Shown in pieces: positions 1 through 8,242 of a stretch of DNA of 64,000 bases. Numbering within the stretch: the first letter of the stretch is position 1; each line of letters starts with the position of its first letter. Origin of the DNA: Candidatus Nitrosocosmicus oleophilus (GTDB lineage Archaea; Thermoproteota; Nitrososphaeria; Nitrososphaerales; Nitrososphaeraceae); contig NZ_CP012850.1 of NCBI RefSeq assembly GCF_000802205.1, positions 2,480,001 through 2,544,000 on the forward strand, in the 5' to 3' direction. A model generated the notes under the pieces. That model saw nothing but the letters and a program-made list of their open reading frames with translations, did not search any database and was not told where the DNA came from. Both the position numbers and the translations under genes were made by a program.

Positions 1-1
1 A

Positions 2-559
2 CTATGGTTTCTGACAGCCAATTGGAAAATCGGGCATGCCCGATGTATGTGTTGCAAGATCCTCCAGTGTTATCTTGTGACCATTAAACGATGGGACTGT
101 CACCCTGTCAGCCGGAAGATATTTTTCAACAGGATCGTCTAGCTTGACCAATCCCTGATTTACCATATCTGCCAAAATGATAGCCACAGATGTTTTTGAT
201 ATGGATGCTATATCAAATACAGTATTTCCATCAACTGTTGATGGGTTGAAATTTGATATGTTACCATATCCGGAAACTTGTGTTCCATTTGGAGTTACAA
301 CACCAACAATAATTGGTACTGAAATATTAGAAGTATCTCCAGATAAGCTGTGATCAAATACTATTTCTTTAAACTGTTCCAAAAGTGCATTTGATACGTC
401 ATTTCTTTGAGAATATTGAGAATTATTCGATAGTACGTCTTGCCCATGCTGACTATACGCCAACTGGAAATGATTTTGAAAAACATATGAGAAAATAAGA
501 AATGATATGAAGACCATAGCCATCATGAATGAATATACAAATAGTTTTCTGTAAGGCAA
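2..559 (-). pseudogene. Truncated class C beta-lactamase-type serine hydrolase
   Basis: N-terminal 185 residues of a secreted or membrane-anchored serine hydrolase of the beta-lactamase/DD-peptidase family. A hydrophobic segment covers about residues 8-27. The catalytic SxxK motif is S119-I-S-K122 in the context FDIASISK, followed by the usual helix and the HTSGMPDFP motif near the end. Family members run to about 400 residues with a YxN motif and a C-terminal HxG, but here the frame stops at a TAG at 2-4. In the +1 frame the bases just before the stop read A-V-R-N-H-S, which looks like a natural continuation, so a one-base frameshift is likely. The rest lies outside the window. Family assignment is firm; the pseudogene call is an inference. 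Confidence 0.7.
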
Positions 560-782
560 ATATATTTACCATTTCCTTGGATACATATAAAAATTCATAA
601 TCTCGTAATTTCTTATGAACCTTCTTCATATAGAGAAATTATGGATTTGTCTAAATGCATTGGGACCTCGCTATCGCAAGTACCTATTGCTTTGCGGCAA
701 AGTCATCTAGAAACAAGAATATTTAGACATAAGATATATAGTAAAAATATACCATTTTCGATCATCAATTGACACCTATTCC

Positions 783-905
783 CTATTTTTCCTTTAGAAG
801 TATTATAGTGGGATCTATCTCACTAAATTTTTCGGCCATGTCGTTAATCAAGACGTATACTGATGAACCGTTATCTGTATCCAACAATGTAGATCTGATT
901 ACTCA
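783..905 (-). pseudogene. Possible C-terminal gene remnant
   Basis: Between two stops the minus frame reads about 38 protein-like residues (ending DPTIILLKEK before TAG at 783-785) with an amphipathic pattern and few of the I/N/F runs typical of random AT-rich DNA. Just upstream, about 905-975, other frames also read protein-like (for example FDIVYFSINHE), as expected for a gene broken by several frameshifts. No family is recognised. It may be chance. Confidence 0.25.
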
Positions 906-1091
906 TGGTTTATTGAAAAATAGACTATATCAAAATTGATGAAATAGGACAATAGTAACCTTTGGATCCATATGAGTGAATACTTAAGAAAGATACTAAT
1001 CCTTTGACAATGGAGCAGGTTCAATATTGTATCAGACCTTCATAGACCAAGGCTATGGATTATTAAAGCATTGACAAGAACATGATCATTT

Positions 1092-1398
1092 TTAGATTGA
1101 AACCCACACCTGAATTGCATAGATTAGAATCCAACTCTTGTTGCCTTCAGAAAAATAATCAATTTCAAGAATAATTTCATCTTTAACAAGACTGTCTTTA
1201 ACATCATAAGATAATGACTAATAGAAATACTAAAGGCGCTAGTATCAGTTTTTTCTTTCCATCTGGTTAATACAAACACAGGTAGAAAGTTAATTCCCTC
1301 ATCATTTTTGAATGTCCAGATCATACCTCGAAGGTCTGAATGACTTTCTAACAACAAATAGTTTAAAACCAGTTCGGAAATAAAAGGGATTTCTGAGG
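1092..1398 (-). pseudogene. Possible frameshifted small gene
   Basis: A minus-strand frame runs from about 1398 through SHSDLRGMIWTFK and ends in SHYLMMLK near 1200; the next frame continues DSLVKDEIILEIDYFSEG and stops at TAA 1092-1094. The join reads as one protein with alternating beta-strand-like hydrophobicity if one base were inserted near 1196-1201. There is no ATG at the front. No family is recognised, and AT-rich DNA makes chance frames of this length fairly common. Confidence 0.25.
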
Positions 1399-1684
1399 AT
1401 TAATGTAATTGAAGATTTTAATCAGACGGTTAAGTAGGAGACAATATCTTACTTAGTGCGGATCTAATCAAAGCAATTGCACAATGTAACTGATTAGATC
1501 CAAACTAGTAACTCAAATTTGGTTATAATCAGATATTAGAGTGAATTTAGTATATAATCTGATTGTTGAAAAGTGGAGTACAATATATGTAAGAAAGTTT
1601 CTTTCTCTTTAGTAATAATCCTGTTAAGGGGAACAGATTAATTATCTAAATAAGTTATTCTCCTAACATTATCTATATTTCTTT

Positions 1685-2068
1685 TTATTTTGGTCTTTCT
1701 GAACAATTAAAATTGGGAACAAACTTATCAAAGTTAGGCATGTTAGTATATTCTTCTTTTATTCTAGAGGCATTCGATAGAAAATTATCTCTAATGAGGT
1801 CTAACTGATGCATCATTGATTTCTTTGATTCCTCATTCAGAGCTAAAAAATGTGATTCCACTTTTTCAATATTGCTTACTATCTCGCTATTACCAAACAT
1901 GTTAGAATAGTTTTTCATTATAGATGCATTTGTTTCGATCATTTGTTTCTGCTGAAGGTATGCATTTTCAATTATATTTTTAAATTGAGTATAATTTAGT
2001 TCGATCATTTGTTTCTGCTGAAGGTATGCATTTTCAATCATATTTTTAATTTTCTCATTGTCAGTCAT
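1685..2068 (-). CDS. Coiled-coil protein with internal 22-residue duplication
   Basis: Hypothetical protein of 127 residues, taking the ATG at 2068 (MTDNEKIKNM); the longer frame to 2137 adds a poor, isoleucine-rich leader. It is hydrophilic and almost entirely helical, with no signal peptide or membrane segment. Residues about 8-51 hold two copies of IENAYLQQKQMIE spaced 22 residues apart, encoded by a 66-nt tandem DNA duplication. Size, helicity and glutamine/methionine content resemble phasin-like granule proteins, but no polyhydroxyalkanoate genes lie nearby and no homology is claimed. Function unknown. Confidence 0.6.
   Translation of the reverse strand: MTDNEKIKNMIENAYLQQKQMIELNYTQFKNIIENAYLQQKQMIETNASIMKNYSNMFGNSEIVSNIEKVESHFLALNEESKKSMMHQLDLIRDNFLSNASRIKEEYTNMPNFDKFVPNFNCSERPK
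1934..2038. repeat. 66-nt tandem duplication inside a coding region
   Basis: A 39-nt block at 1934-1972 recurs without mismatch at 2000-2038, a period of 66 nt, so the duplication keeps the reading frame of the coiled-coil gene. The near-perfect identity implies a recent event. Confidence 0.85.
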
Positions 2069-2137
2069 TATATTTAGCCTGATTTTGGTTTTGAAAATAA
2101 TTATATAAATATTGTTATTTCTTAAGGTATTAATCAA

Positions 2138-2645
2138 TTCATTGTCAAAATTCTATAGAAATTTGATATAATTGTTTCATCAATTATAAGAAATGCACCG
2201 AAATTATACTACTAATCATAACATATTTTGAAATACACTACTAGGTAAGGACAGAGGATGATTGATAAATGCTAGATTCTAATAACCGAATTACCTCAAT
2301 GGACGATATCGTGCCACTTGAGACAAATGAGCTCTTAATTGAGTTCATGAAATGCGTGTAAAAAAATGGTAGAAATCAAATTTGAATAAATAGTAACAAT
2401 AAGAATGAAATCCCCCCCAGTCGTTGAGTTTATTGCAATTAAATTGCTATTTTCTTGCCAATAACGATAGAGTTTTGTGACATGACATGGGTATATGGTA
2501 AGACGATAGAAGAAGAGTGTAAAATACAAAATAGTTGTTGATAAGCCAAAAGTAGAGGAAGTACACAGGCCTTTAATCGCATATTAAAATTCAATAAAGT
2601 CCGCCTAAAGATTAATAGAAAAGAGATAACAGAGACCATAATACA
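2138..2645. other. Gene-poor stretch
   Basis: No intact gene. From about 2475 the plus strand carries short protein-like pieces in changing frames that lead into the haem-binding-like remnant at 2646-2840 and probably belong to the same decayed gene. Confidence 0.4.
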
Positions 2646-2840
2646 AATTATTTTAAAAGTATAAAGATATATAGTGAAGTAGCAGGTATACGAATCGGCT
2701 AGAAAATGGTGTCCTCTGAATTGCGACCACCCAAAAATCACTTAGATTATAGATTACTATAGGAGGAGAAACAAGAACATCCTTCGAAAATCTGGGTAGA
2801 AGATGAAGTACCACTAGAAAGTTACAAACCAATGCATTAA
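2646..2840 (+). pseudogene. Remnant resembling a haem-binding domain C-terminus
   Basis: One frame stays protein-like from about 2646 to the TAA at 2838-2840 but is cut by two in-frame amber codons, TAG 2700-2702 and TAG 2760-2762. The translated pieces include KNHLDYRLL, EEKQEHPSK and DEVPLESYKPMH. The spacing H-L-(N/D)-(F/Y), then K-x-x-H, then E-(M/V)-P-L-x-S-Y-x-x-x-H matches the end of the haem-binding domain family (PF14376 type) as I remember it; the CxxCH part is not seen. Upstream pieces in other frames (for example about 2580-2660) suggest frameshifts as well. It ends on the convergent CARF gene. Confidence 0.4.
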
Positions 2841-3508
2841 TCATCATGGTTGAAACTATTAGAAGTAACCATTAATTTACCTAAAGTAGTAATGTTAATT
2901 ATTGTTTTACCTCTTTCACCTTTATCTACGTCGACTAAACCTAAATCTGCTAATCCTTTATTTTCTTTTCCACCCTGCACATGATAGCTTAAAAGTGGTT
3001 TTCCGTAGCCTGAAATTTGTTCCAACTCTTCCAAGCTACTTACCATCCCGCCTATGCGATCAATACTTTTTAATATGTTTAATTTGGTGTCTGATATGAT
3101 TTCGCTGTAGCTGAAATTGAGAACTGGCCACATTAGAAGCATGGTGTTACCATGATCCATAGTAAAAGCCTTTATTCCATTAATAAATGCTGATGAGAGT
3201 GCTGCACAAATAATTAATTTATCGCCGGAACTTGCATTCATTAGTATATCATGATATTCCGTACTTTTCCTTGATAATATCTCATTAACTTTTTCAATGG
3301 TATCCTTTACAACATTTTCCTTCTCAACAAGAATTATTTCTGAGCCAATCCCTATTATTGATTCAATCTTTTTGGAATATTTGATGGCTTTGGATTCATC
3401 AATTGAATAACATAATAGTATCAGTCGGTGAATCGGAAAATTTTGAATCCCCAATGCTATCCCATCCTTATCCTCGTCGCCAAAGGTAGCAATCTGTAGG
3501 GTCTTCAT
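2837..3508 (-). CDS. CARF-wHTH transcriptional regulator (HFX_2341/DUF6293-like)
   Basis: Protein of 223 residues from ATG 3508; a GTG at 3532 would add eight residues. The N-terminal 130 residues look like a CARF-type Rossmann domain: a first strand TLQIATFGDE, and an NASSGDKL loop equivalent to the ligand loop of CARF proteins. The C-terminal 70 residues form a winged helix (SGYGKPLLSYHV, then a basic wing ending KTIINITTLGKLM). Family members are thought to sense cyclic oligonucleotides or related nucleotides and control transcription. No CRISPR array or cas gene is in this window, so it is an orphan regulator here. The domain architecture is fairly clear; the ligand is unknown. Confidence 0.7.
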   Translation of the reverse strand: MKTLQIATFGDEDKDGIALGIQNFPIHRLILLCYSIDESKAIKYSKKIESIIGIGSEIILVEKENVVKDTIEKVNEILSRKSTEYHDILMNASSGDKLIICAALSSAFINGIKAFTMDHGNTMLLMWPVLNFSYSEIISDTKLNILKSIDRIGGMVSSLEELEQISGYGKPLLSYHVQGGKENKGLADLGLVDVDKGERGKTIINITTLGKLMVTSNSFNHDD

Positions 3509-3532
3509 TCTATGTTTTCTAATAAAACTCAC

Positions 3533-4112
3533 TCTGTTAAAAAATGTTCGTATTCTTTCTAATTGAATTTGAATTTACTAAACTTCTTTTAACTTAAATT
3601 AAGCAAATTGTACCAATTTTGGGCGAGGTCAATAGCCTACCCTTAAAGGTTATCATTAATTTTATGGTTTATTTTTCACAAAAAAAAACTTCTTCCTACC
3701 TAAATATTGGCTCACTAGTCTACACCTGGCAAAATGCCGGATCAAGCCTACAGATTAATATTTTGATGGACAGGGATACTAACATAAATGCTCTCATCGA
3801 TATAACATTATGTAGCTATTTTAGATCAATCTCTAAGAAACATGTTTCCATTCTAGGGGCTTTATAAAGTTATTTTCAATTAAGATTGGTTGAATTATCA
3901 AGACTTTTGACGTGGACTATTTTTCAATGCCAAATATCTCTTCTGATTTTTATCATTTTAGATTTTTATTGCATAAATTTTGAGAAAAGATTGGTATGGG
4001 ATTTCGTAAACTCTGATTTTTTTAAAAAATATCACAACAAACTATAAAAATCGTTTTTGAAGTAGGCAGGACTGAATATGTAGCTTCATAAATTATCAAA
4101 TATCGCTCACAT
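3533..4112. other. Intergenic stretch, nothing recognised
   Basis: Divergent spacer between the CARF regulator and the 4113 gene. An open frame at 3619-3867 has no family likeness, start signal or codon pattern to support it. AT-rich stretches near 4010-4060 could hold the promoter of the downstream pair. Confidence 0.4.
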
Positions 4113-4346
4113 ATGAACGACGTATGCATTACTTCTTGTAATAGCGATCATTTTGGGTCAAGTGAAAGTTTACTGAAAGAATGGAAAAACTATATCTTCA
4201 TAAGTAAATTTTCCAACAAAGCCCTGCGGGACTTATTTTGCTCAGAGGGAGGTAGCCAAAAAGACGATACTGAAGGACAGCTGTTTGCTGATAGCAATAA
4301 TACAACCTTGATACATGATTTTATACCCTCTGATTGGACAATATGA
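4113..4346 (+). CDS. Small protein coupled to DUF4256 gene
   Basis: Open frame of 77 residues, unrecognised, soluble and slightly acidic, with four cysteines (C5, C9 and two more around the middle). Its TGA overlaps the ATG of the following DUF4256 gene in an ATGA junction (4343-4346), the usual sign of translational coupling, which is the best evidence that it is real. It could be a partner of the DUF4256 protein or a leader that sets its translation. Confidence 0.5.
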   Translation: MNDVCITSCNSDHFGSSESLLKEWKNYIFISKFSNKALRDLFCSEGGSQKDDTEGQLFADSNNTTLIHDFIPSDWTI

Positions 4347-4945
4347 ATATTAACAAGATAGATCAAAAAGGATCTATTTCAGACGTAGATATGAATAAAG
4401 GGTTGTCACGAGAGTTTCGTGAACTACTCGACACATTAAAGGCTCGATTTGATAAAAACATGGAACGTCATTTGGGTATGGAGTGGCCAAAAGTACAAGG
4501 AAAGTTGGAAGGGAATAATGAAAAACTATCGTCACTCAAGAAAATGGAGAGTACCGGCGGTGAACCGGATGTTGTTGGTTATGACAAGAAGACTATTGAA
4601 TACATTTTTTATGATTGTTCACCCGAGAGTCCAGTTGGCCGTAGGAATGTTTGTTACGACCGTGGAGGTCAGGAGGCAAGGAAAGCATTCAAGTCAAAAA
4701 ATAACGCCATTGACATGGCAGCTGCCTTGGGAATTGAACTATTAACTGAAGAACAGTATCGAGAATTACAGAAGCTTGGAAATTTTGATACTAAGACATC
4801 AAGTTGGGTAAAAACACCTTCTGATATTAGAAAACTCGGCGGCGCCCTCTTTGCTGATCGTCGCTACGACAAAGTCTTTGTGTATCACAACAGTGCACCT
4901 TCCTACTATAGCGTAAGGGGTTTCCGGGGCTCGATAAGGGTCTAA
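4343..4945 (+). CDS. DUF4256 family protein
   Basis: Protein of 200 residues from ATG 4343; a TTG at 4334 is also in frame. It matches the DUF4256 family (about 190 residues, mostly bacterial): FxELLxTLKxRFxKNMxRH near residue 25-43, the invariant STGGEPDVV near residue 71, YDCSPESPVGRR near 92, and the C-terminal AFFxYHNSAxSYYxxRGFRG type motif. Function of the family is not established. Its clean match to a bacterial family suggests past transfer. Confidence 0.85.
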   Translation: MNINKIDQKGSISDVDMNKGLSREFRELLDTLKARFDKNMERHLGMEWPKVQGKLEGNNEKLSSLKKMESTGGEPDVVGYDKKTIEYIFYDCSPESPVGRRNVCYDRGGQEARKAFKSKNNAIDMAAALGIELLTEEQYRELQKLGNFDTKTSSWVKTPSDIRKLGGALFADRRYDKVFVYHNSAPSYYSVRGFRGSIRV

Positions 4946-4995
4946 GTTTGAATTTTGATTATTATTTTTGCTCTCCACTATATGAGGAGGATCGC

Positions 4996-5034
4996 ATGAA
5001 TAATGGTTTGGTTTATGAAAAGTTACAAGTATGA
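4996..5034 (+). CDS. Possible 12-residue leader peptide
   Basis: ATG preceded by a near-perfect Shine-Dalgarno at ideal spacing; peptide MNNGLVYEKLQV then TGA. Too short for a protein; it could be a leader peptide, or the front of a gene that shifts frame into the overlapping 5031 frame. Confidence 0.3.
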   Translation: MNNGLVYEKLQV

Positions 5035-5147
5035 TTGATTTTTCTTCGCAAAAGCAAATCCTTTGCTACATTAGATTATCATTATGCAGAACAATGAATG
5101 ATTTTTTGGATTTCATTCCTAATAAAAAACGGTTATCTATATCGTAA
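5031..5147 (+). CDS. Possible 38-residue ORF overlapping the leader
   Basis: Starts in an ATGA overlap with the 12-codon frame and encodes 38 residues (begins MIDFSSQKQILCY). No family recognised. The strong upstream Shine-Dalgarno and the coupling geometry are the only support. Confidence 0.25.
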   Translation: MIDFSSQKQILCYIRLSLCRTMNDFLDFIPNKKRLSIS

Positions 5148-5249
5148 TATTACCTAGTTGTTGGTTCGTGCAGGATCTCATAGCAATAAATCAAGTACTC
5201 AAATCAAGAGTTTCATGAATATATGATTTGGCACTTTCAAATAATGAGA

Positions 5250-5495
5250 TCAGCAGAGGGTACTTAATATATCGATCTCTTTCTCAACTATAAGCAATTC
5301 AATTTTATCCGTTGTATATTTTAGTAAATTCCTGCATGCTTGAATTTGTGATAATAGCAACTGTTTCCTATCAATACACAAGCTATGGACTGGTTCAGAA
5401 AAGACATATACCACCCTTTTATTATCAATACAACCACAAATTTTTGCCTCGCATATTAATTGATAATCAGTAATAGAAATATTCATATTCATCAC
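5250..5495 (-). CDS. Hypothetical small cysteine-containing protein
   Basis: About 80 residues; the ATG at 5492 is preceded by GGTGGAG at suitable spacing, so it is preferred over the GTG at 5495. Contains five cysteines, among them CEAKICGC near residues 15-22, and an amphipathic C-terminal helix. It lies 32 nt after the 5528-5887 gene on the same strand, so the two probably share a transcript. No family recognised. Confidence 0.45.
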   Translation of the reverse strand: MMNMNISITDYQLICEAKICGCIDNKRVVYVFSEPVHSLCIDRKQLLLSQIQACRNLLKYTTDKIELLIVEKEIDILSTLC

Positions 5496-5527
5496 TCCAC
5501 CTATCGATGCACCTGATTGGGTTAGTT

Positions 5528-5887
5528 CTATGTACCACCGTGGTAATAGTATGGTAGATTAGAATCATTACTATTCAAAAGTTTCAATTTTTGCTCAAGT
5601 AATTTTTGTATTAGTACTTCAGCATAATTCTCTATAAGCAATGGCTTACTAATATTAATTGCATCTTTTTGCACTGACTTATCCTGTTTCGCATCCTCAG
5701 AACTCAATTCATCTGATTCCGTTGATCTTTTACGTTCGTTACTACTATCTAACGTATTTAATCTATCATGATTTAGATCATTTTGTAACGATAAGAGGTC
5801 CTCGTTCGAATTTTTAGTCAATTCATAATTATATGCTTTATTTTGTCGAGTTTTTAGTTTTGGAATTCTTGTTATTATTTTGTCCAT
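5528..5887 (-). CDS. Hypothetical charged protein
   Basis: 119 residues from ATG 5887. Strongly hydrophilic, with a Ser/Asp/Glu/Lys-rich low-complexity middle (about 25-80) and a helical segment ENYAEVLIQKLLEQKLKLL near 86-104; ends in a YYYHGGT tail. A TATA-like TTTATATC lies about 25 nt upstream of the ATG, so the message is probably leaderless. First gene of a likely two-gene unit with 5250-5495. Function unknown. Confidence 0.55.
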   Translation of the reverse strand: MDKIITRIPKLKTRQNKAYNYELTKNSNEDLLSLQNDLNHDRLNTLDSSNERKRSTESDELSSEDAKQDKSVQKDAINISKPLLIENYAEVLIQKLLEQKLKLLNSNDSNLPYYYHGGT

Positions 5888-6292
5888 GGATAAAATTTAT
5901 AGCAAAGATATAAAAAAGGTAAAGGAATGTAGTTGAGAGACCATGTAACATTATTACTGCTTCTAATAACTAAACTCATGAAATCTCTAATCGTACTCGT
6001 AACTGTTGTAATCGAGGACAAAGATATTAACTATCACTTTGACTTTATTACCAAAACTCACAAAGTAAGCAGTAAAGACTTTTTTTGTACCAACCAATAT
6101 TATGAAAGTGCAGAGATTTATTTTTTCATATGTTATTCAAACCATTAATTAGCTACAGGTTGAGATTATGAATGGGATATGAAGAATAGTTACCTCGACA
6201 GGAGATATCGATAACTGAGTTAATTGATATTAGAACTATATTGCCTTATTACTTTTATACATAACTAACGAAATAATATTTGTAAAAAATAA

Positions 6293-6841
6293 TTGAAATC
6301 TTTTGATTCATTAAAACGGGGAAGTCACGTGTTTGTAATATGTTACTCTAGGGAAATTGAATTGTGTGATTTTCAATCCTTCATTAAGAAAGGTATAGAC
6401 CATAATGAATTGGTAATTGTTTTTTTGGAAGACTGCTCAAAAGATAAAACCTATGATACGGTGAAACGGTCAGCAAAATTCCTAAATGATGAGATTCTTA
6501 AGAAGAAAGGTAGTATAATTTTCAAACCAACGGAAGAATGGTATCATCCAGATAAGTGCCTTAATGCGGAGATATTCCTTAAAAAATGGGAGATTCTGAT
6601 TGCTAATGCTATAAAGAATGGTAAAGAAGGCATTAGGATCTTCGTAGAAACAAATAAATTTTTGAGGGAAAGACTTGATAACGCCTTAATTAACTATGAC
6701 AAAATACTAGAGGATCTGTTTGATTTTCCCATAACTTCAATGTATGTTTACAAAAATAAAGACTTAGAAACGATGACCCCCCAACAAATTGCAATTTTGA
6801 ACTCAAATCGCGGATACCATCTAAATGAGTTAGTGGTCTGA
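6293..6841 (+). CDS. MEDS-domain (DcmR-type sensory) protein
   Basis: 182 residues starting at TTG 6293. It matches the MEDS domain (methanogen/methylotroph DcmR sensory domain): a GSHVFVICYS strand near residue 10, GIDHNELVIVFLED near 32-46, and the central YxxDKxxNAxxFLKKWExLI-type helix. Most MEDS proteins carry an added DNA-binding or kinase domain; this one is the sensory domain alone. It may bind a small ligand or partner protein in the cytoplasm. The nearest possible partner is the wHTH protein at 7066. Confidence 0.7.
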   Translation: MKSFDSLKRGSHVFVICYSREIELCDFQSFIKKGIDHNELVIVFLEDCSKDKTYDTVKRSAKFLNDEILKKKGSIIFKPTEEWYHPDKCLNAEIFLKKWEILIANAIKNGKEGIRIFVETNKFLRERLDNALINYDKILEDLFDFPITSMYVYKNKDLETMTPQQIAILNSNRGYHLNELVV

Positions 6842-7065
6842 CATCAATTCAGTCAGTAGTCATTCGGAGTTATCCAAATAATGACTAATCGTTATTAATT
6901 ACAAAAGAAATAACATAGCCAACTATGTTTGGCTTTTGAGTCAATTTTGATACTAGTAATTAAGGATTACTAAACTGAGTAATTATATAGGATATGTAAA
7001 AACAGTAATATTAATACCAAATCAACTATACTACTTAATCAACAAGGACTTTAATGGGATAGAGA

Positions 7066-7389
7066 ATGGGTATAAAAAGAAAGAAAAGATTATCTCCAGA
7101 GTATACTATATTATCCATTCTAGAATACCTTTGTATATCCTCAAGGGATACACCCATATCAAAGTACCACATTATTAATAAATTACCCGGAATTAAGCAG
7201 CAGAGATCAGATAGAATTAACGATCTAATGGAAGAGTTAGAAAATAATGGATTCATTCAATCTATTAAAACACCCAATTCAACATTCTACAAGATAACGG
7301 AAAAGGGTGTAGAAGCCTATGATAAATGGATAAAATCATTTCTAGATTTTTCCAGGTCAGTAAATAAATTGAATTCGGATCTTGATTAA
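7066..7389 (+). CDS. Winged-helix (PadR/MarR-like) regulator
   Basis: 107-residue single-domain DNA-binding protein. A first helix YTILSILEYLCI, a recognition region around SKYHIINKLPGIKQQRSDRINDLM, a wing NNGFIQ...STFYKITEKG, and a C-terminal dimerisation helix. Typical of archaeal wHTH regulators. It lies 224 nt after the MEDS protein on the same strand and 28 nt from the convergent membrane-protein gene. Confidence 0.75.
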   Translation: MGIKRKKRLSPEYTILSILEYLCISSRDTPISKYHIINKLPGIKQQRSDRINDLMEELENNGFIQSIKTPNSTFYKITEKGVEAYDKWIKSFLDFSRSVNKLNSDLD

Positions 7390-7417
7390 GTTTAGTTCAT
7401 GTGCTAACAGAATATCA

Positions 7418-8242
7418 TCATACTGAATTCATGATACCAGGTTTCTCGATTATGATTAGGTAGCCTATCGATTTGTTTGAATAATTTTTAGCATAATCCA
7501 TTGCTTCACTTGTAATATCATTTCCGACTAATAATGCCAGTCCAACATATTTACTTGTAGCCTTAGAATATTCCAATACTGATCTTACGAATAACTTGAT
7601 CTCATTAGTATCAATTGTATCGGGGTTGGTAACTATCTTTCCGACAACCGTACCATATTCATTGAGTTTATTAACGACAAAGTCGTTATCGTCACCGCCA
7701 TCTTTGGACATAATCTTATCACCATCGATTAAAACATCAAACATGATATCTTTAGAAATCCCCTGGTCAAAGAAAGAGTCAATATTATCTTTATTTTTGG
7801 AGATATACTTTTTAATGGGTTCTCCAATTTCACCAATATTCTCAATAATGGAAAAGAAGAGAGTTTTTTTATCTAGATTTGAGAGACCGATACTAATTAA
7901 TGATCCAATAGAGTTTTTTTCAAAAACATAGGCCCAATTATCTAATTTCTTTCGAGTATTTAGAATTATTCTTAACAGGAATACGATAATTCCTATGGCT
8001 ATAAACGCTATTAAAGAGAGAACAATATCATATTCATCTTCAGGTAAAAACTTGATATATCCTTTAACAGCTGCGGTATCTATAAAAACTAATAATGCAA
8101 AGGCCACTAACACTGACAATAGTACATAAAGAATACGTTCTATGGAGTGAATTGAATATACAGCTTTTTGTGAATATGTTGTTATGAGTGTAGGAGAAAA
8201 AGTATTCAGATCTGAATTGTCCTGGTTGTCGAAAATTTTCAT
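7418..8242 (-). CDS. Two-helix membrane protein with cytosolic C-terminal domain
   Basis: 274 residues. Two transmembrane helices (about 38-55 and 73-92) close together near the N-terminus, then a soluble domain of about 180 residues. The last 90 residues contain alternating strands and helices (YGTVVGKIVTN, YVGLALLVGND, AMDYAKNYS, IGYLIIIEK) in an order that recalls the restriction-endonuclease-like (Mrr/PD-(D/E)XK) fold, but no clear catalytic D-ExK set is visible. Function unknown; the nuclease-fold idea is tentative. Confidence 0.65.
   Translation of the reverse strand: MKIFDNQDNSDLNTFSPTLITTYSQKAVYSIHSIERILYVLLSVLVAFALLVFIDTAAVKGYIKFLPEDEYDIVLSLIAFIAIGIIVFLLRIILNTRKKLDNWAYVFEKNSIGSLISIGLSNLDKKTLFFSIIENIGEIGEPIKKYISKNKDNIDSFFDQGISKDIMFDVLIDGDKIMSKDGGDDNDFVVNKLNEYGTVVGKIVTNPDTIDTNEIKLFVRSVLEYSKATSKYVGLALLVGNDITSEAMDYAKNYSNKSIGYLIIIEKPGIMNSV

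Larger units (their letters stand above)
560..1684. other. Gene-poor stretch with possible decayed coding
   Basis: No intact gene is supported here. On the minus strand two short pieces (783-905 and 1092-1398, listed separately) read like broken protein. The remainder, including 1400-1684, shows nothing recognisable. Confidence 0.5.
4946..5249. other. Intergenic stretch with a strong Shine-Dalgarno and tiny ORFs
   Basis: Holds GAGGAGG at 4984-4990 five bases before ATG 4996, which opens a 12-codon frame to TGA 5034; that stop overlaps ATG 5031 of a 38-codon frame ending 5147 (ATGA junction). No other gene is visible. Confidence 0.45.

Noticed and set aside
2269-2361. 30-codon ORF (starts MLDSNNRITSMDD)
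   Set aside because: Looks protein-like but too short, with no family and only a weak ribosome-binding site; may be part of a decayed gene.
2837-3532. CRISPR locus near the CARF regulator
   Set aside because: No repeat-spacer array and no cas gene seen anywhere in the window.
3619-3867. 82-codon plus-strand ORF
   Set aside because: No family likeness, Phe/Tyr/Ser-rich random-looking translation, no ribosome-binding site; fits chance in AT-rich DNA.
5933-6148. 71-codon plus-strand ORF with a hydrophobic start
   Set aside because: Non-ATG start, no conserved pattern, composition like random AT-rich DNA.
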